This document shows positions 61,444 through 64,000 of a DNA stretch of 64,000 nucleotides, piece by piece. The notes beneath the pieces were generated by a model. That model was not told the DNA's origin, made no database searches, and saw only the letters and a program-made list of their open reading frames with translations. Within the stretch, counting starts at the first letter, position 1; each line of letters starts with the position of its first letter. A program made the position numbers and the translations under genes. Where the stretch lies: assembly GCF_009833125.1 (NCBI RefSeq), contig NZ_QRCC01000001.1:1-64000 (forward strand), in the 5' to 3' direction. This stretch comes from Nitrosomonas sp. HPC101 (GTDB taxonomy: Bacteria > Pseudomonadota > Gammaproteobacteria > Burkholderiales > Nitrosomonadaceae).

Positions 61444-63699
61444 ATGAAAAAAAACCGGACACAGCCAATTGATACAAATTGTCTTTCTGCGCTGGCAGGC
61501 TTCTTCCTGAAAACGAAATTCAATACAACTTTCTGTGTCAGCCTGTTCTTACTGGGCCTGGTACTGTCCGGCTGTTCGAATGTCTGGAACAACCCCTATC
61601 CTGCTTCGGATGCTGGCAAGAACATTCTTTACAATGCCTTCGCTGAACGTCCGAAACATCTGGATCCCGTACAATCATACAGCTCGAACGAAATCCTGTT
61701 CACTGCCCAGATCTATCAGCCACCCCTGCAGTATCATTTTTTGAAGCGCCCACTGGCCCTGGTCCCCCAAACAGCCAGCAAAATGCCGCTTGTAAGCTAT
61801 TTTGACAACAACGGCATACAACTGCTCCCCGGTTCGACTGACACCCATATCGCCTACTCCGTTTATGAAATCACCATCAACCCCGGCATTCTCTATCAAC
61901 CTCACCCGGCATTCGCCCAGGATGAGCACAAGCATCTGCTTTATCACACACTAACGCCACAGGACATACAGGCGATCCAGACAATCAGTGATTTCAAGCA
62001 CACAGGAACGCGGGAATTGATTGCCGATGATTTTATCTACCAGATCAAGCGGCTGGCCCACCCTCGGTTACACTCCCCGATCTTTGGTTTAATGGCGGAT
62101 TACATCGTAGGGCTGAATGAATACGCTGATGTTCTGAGAAACCAGGATAAAACCCAGCCTGAAAACAGCTTTCTGGATCTACGAAAATTTCCTCTGGACG
62201 GAGTCGAACGGGTAGACAACTACACGTATCGCATCCGCATTAAAGGCAAATATCCACAATTTATCTACTGGCTGACGATGGCATTTTTTGCACCGGTTCC
62301 ATGGGAAGCCGATCACTTCTTCTCACAACCCGGTATGGCTGAAAAGAATTTCACGCTTGACTGGTATCCGGTAGGAACCGGTCCGTACATGCTGACCGAA
62401 AACAACCCGAATCGGATTATGGTACTGGAACGTAACCCTAATTTCAGAGGGGAATACTATCCGGATGAAGGCATGCCGGAAGATATGGAAAACGATTTAT
62501 TACGCGATGCCGGAAAACCACTGCCATTTATTGACAAAATTGTGTTCAGCCGTGAAAAGGAGAGCATCCCTTATTGGAATAAATTTCTGCAAGGCTATTA
62601 TGACGCCTCCAGCATTGGCTCAGACAGTTTTGATCAGGCTGTGCAGATAACCGGTCAGGGTGAAGCAACCATCACTGAAGAAATGAAGGCACAAGGTATT
62701 CGTCTTGGAACAGCAGTCGCCCCATCCACCTACTACATGGGGTTTAATATGCTCGATCCCGTAGTAGGTGGCCGTACTCCAGAGGAAAAAGCTTCTGCAC
62801 GCAAGCTGCGCCAGGCCATTTCCATTGCAGTTGATTATGAAGAATTTTTGTCTATTTTCGCGAATGGCCGTGGCATCGCTGCGCAGGGCCCTATCCCGCC
62901 AGGGATCGAGGGTCACCATGAAGGCAGCGAAGGCATGAACCCAATCGTCTACGAATGGCATCATGGGGAAGCGCAACGCAAACCAATCAAACAGGCACAA
63001 ACATTGCTTGCTGAAGCCGGTTATCCTGGGGGCATCAGCCGCAAAACCGGCAAGCCACTGGTGCTGTATTACGATGTTACTGCCCGCAGCGCGGATGACA
63101 AATCAATTCTGGACTGGATGCGTATGCAATTTCGAAAACTCAATATCCAGCTGGTAGTGCGCAGCACCGACTACAATCGCTTCCAGGACAAGATACGTAA
63201 GGGAAATGCACAGATTTTTGAATGGGGCTGGAACGCAGATTACCCGGATCCGGAGAATTTCCTGTTTCTGTTGTACGGGCCACAGCGCAAAGTGGGTAAC
63301 AGTGGCGAAAATGCCGCCAACTATGACAATGCCGAATACAACCGGCTGTTCGAACAAATGAAAAACATGGAACATGGCCCGCAGCGCGTACAAATTATTG
63401 ACCGAATGATCACCATTTTACGGAAAGATGCTCCGTGGCTATGGGGCTACCATCCTAAAGATTTTGCCTTGTACCATTCCTGGTACCAAAATGTAAAACC
63501 CAACAGAATGGCCTATAACACGCTCAAATATTACCGGATAGATCCCAAGCTGCGCGACCGGAAACGTTATGAATGGAACACGCCTGTAATATGGCCAATT
63601 GGCACGGGAATAGTACTGCTGGCAGTTGTTCTGTTGCCGGCGTGGATTACCTACCGTCGCAAGGAGCAGCGCCGGGTGTTACAAAAACAGACAGCTTGA
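61444..63699 (+). CDS. Peptide-type ABC transporter substrate-binding lipoprotein
   Basis: The 751-residue protein is a family 5 solute-binding protein (oligopeptide/dipeptide type): ILYNAFAERPKHLDPVQSYSSNEI at the mature start, VDNYTYRIRIKGKYPQF, GTGPYMLTENNPNRIMVLERNPNFRGEYYPDEG in pieces, and IFEWGWNADYPDPENFLFLLYGP. A lipobox LSGC (Cys44) follows a long basic n-region. Unusually, a membrane helix (PIGTGIVLLAVVLLPAWITYRR) ends the protein with a basic tail, so it may be anchored at both ends. A permease gene follows by 17 bases. Confidence 0.88.
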   Translation: MKKNRTQPIDTNCLSALAGFFLKTKFNTTFCVSLFLLGLVLSGCSNVWNNPYPASDAGKNILYNAFAERPKHLDPVQSYSSNEILFTAQIYQPPLQYHFLKRPLALVPQTASKMPLVSYFDNNGIQLLPGSTDTHIAYSVYEITINPGILYQPHPAFAQDEHKHLLYHTLTPQDIQAIQTISDFKHTGTRELIADDFIYQIKRLAHPRLHSPIFGLMADYIVGLNEYADVLRNQDKTQPENSFLDLRKFPLDGVERVDNYTYRIRIKGKYPQFIYWLTMAFFAPVPWEADHFFSQPGMAEKNFTLDWYPVGTGPYMLTENNPNRIMVLERNPNFRGEYYPDEGMPEDMENDLLRDAGKPLPFIDKIVFSREKESIPYWNKFLQGYYDASSIGSDSFDQAVQITGQGEATITEEMKAQGIRLGTAVAPSTYYMGFNMLDPVVGGRTPEEKASARKLRQAISIAVDYEEFLSIFANGRGIAAQGPIPPGIEGHHEGSEGMNPIVYEWHHGEAQRKPIKQAQTLLAEAGYPGGISRKTGKPLVLYYDVTARSADDKSILDWMRMQFRKLNIQLVVRSTDYNRFQDKIRKGNAQIFEWGWNADYPDPENFLFLLYGPQRKVGNSGENAANYDNAEYNRLFEQMKNMEHGPQRVQIIDRMITILRKDAPWLWGYHPKDFALYHSWYQNVKPNRMAYNTLKYYRIDPKLRDRKRYEWNTPVIWPIGTGIVLLAVVLLPAWITYRRKEQRRVLQKQTA

Positions 63700-63716
63700 T
63701 TTAAGCTTGCGTAATT

Positions 63717-64000
63717 ATGCTAAATTACATTATTCGACGGTTGTTTTATGCGATTCCGATTCTTGTCGGTGTCAATCTCATCACATTTTCACTCTTTTTC
63801 GTGGTTAACACGCCTGATGATATGGCACGCATGCATCTGGGAACAAAACACGTTACAGAGGAAGCCGTATGGAAATGGAAGCAGGAACATGGTTACAACA
63901 AACCCCTGCTCTACAACGAAACAGCTCACGGAATCAAACAACTCACCGATACAATTTTTTTTGAAAAGTCCGTTTCGATGTTTGTTTTCGATTTTGGTCG
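63717..64000 (+). CDS. ABC transporter permease (OppB/DppB type), N-terminal part
   Basis: From ATG 63717 the frame is open to the window edge (94 codons): MLNYIIRRLFYAIPILVGVNLITFSLFFVV is the canonical first helix of OppB/DppB permeases ('RRLL..IP.LLGV..ITF'), followed by a periplasmic segment. The C-terminal part is cut off. Its position right after the solute-binding protein makes it the channel subunit of the same transporter. Confidence 0.88.
   Translation, partial: MLNYIIRRLFYAIPILVGVNLITFSLFFVVNTPDDMARMHLGTKHVTEEAVWKWKQEHGYNKPLLYNETAHGIKQLTDTIFFEKSVSMFVFDFG

Overview
The window reads as chromosome from a Gram-negative betaproteobacterium, most likely a Nitrosomonas-type ammonia oxidiser. 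That placement is inferred from conserved gene orders (lnt-glyQ-glyS-gmhB-plsC, leuS-lptE-holA, ribF-ileS-lspA, queA-tgt-yajC-secD-secF, metG facing apbC-dcd), from the PEP-CTERM-type response regulator cluster and from overall protein character. No ammonia-oxidation gene (amo, hao) is inside the window, so the genus is not proven. I see no rRNA, tRNA, CRISPR array, complete insertion sequence or prophage.

Layout. 1-1.2 kb: a cut-off secreted protein, a repeat-bearing spacer and a solo LuxR-type HTH protein. 1.3-8.2 kb: an aminotransferase divergent from uvrB, then a two-gene redox unit (RoxA-like di-haem cytochrome c plus cytochrome P450). 8.5-14.9 kb: envelope/translation operon (lnt, glyQ, glyS, gmhB, plsC). 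15-18.3 kb: an exported beta-propeller protein, a TetR regulator and a flavin monooxygenase. 18.3-24 kb: accessory stretch with a decayed IS481-type transposase, phosphoketolase, a short UPF0149-like remnant, a CynX-type MFS transporter, an ornithine-cyclodeaminase-family enzyme and a small inverted-repeat element. 24-28 kb: metG, apbC, dcd, and a spacer holding a perfect palindrome of two DnaA boxes.

28.3-43 kb is the most distinctive region. A penicillin-acylase-type Ntn hydrolase precedes PrsR, an exosortase-associated acyl-CoA ligase, an exosortase-associated PLP decarboxylase, an asparagine-synthetase-like protein whose glutaminase site looks destroyed, and an exosortase-associated GNAT-like acyltransferase. 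No exosortase, PrsK, glycosyltransferase or PEP-CTERM target lies beside them. Directly after come three overlapping genes: a small periplasmic binding protein, an outer-membrane porin-like barrel, and a 983-residue periplasm-sensing PAS-GGDEF-EAL protein. Together this could be a self-contained acyl-amide metabolite locus with a c-di-GMP surface-sensing neighbour.

43-56 kb is mostly housekeeping: a small lipoprotein with its own terminator, an OsmC protein, holA-lptE-leuS, then queA-tgt-yajC-secD-secF, a DUF971 protein, ubiE and an agmatinase-family gene. 56.4-64 kb: lspA-ileS-ribF, a group III truncated haemoglobin, and the start of a peptide-type ABC transporter operon that runs off the right edge.
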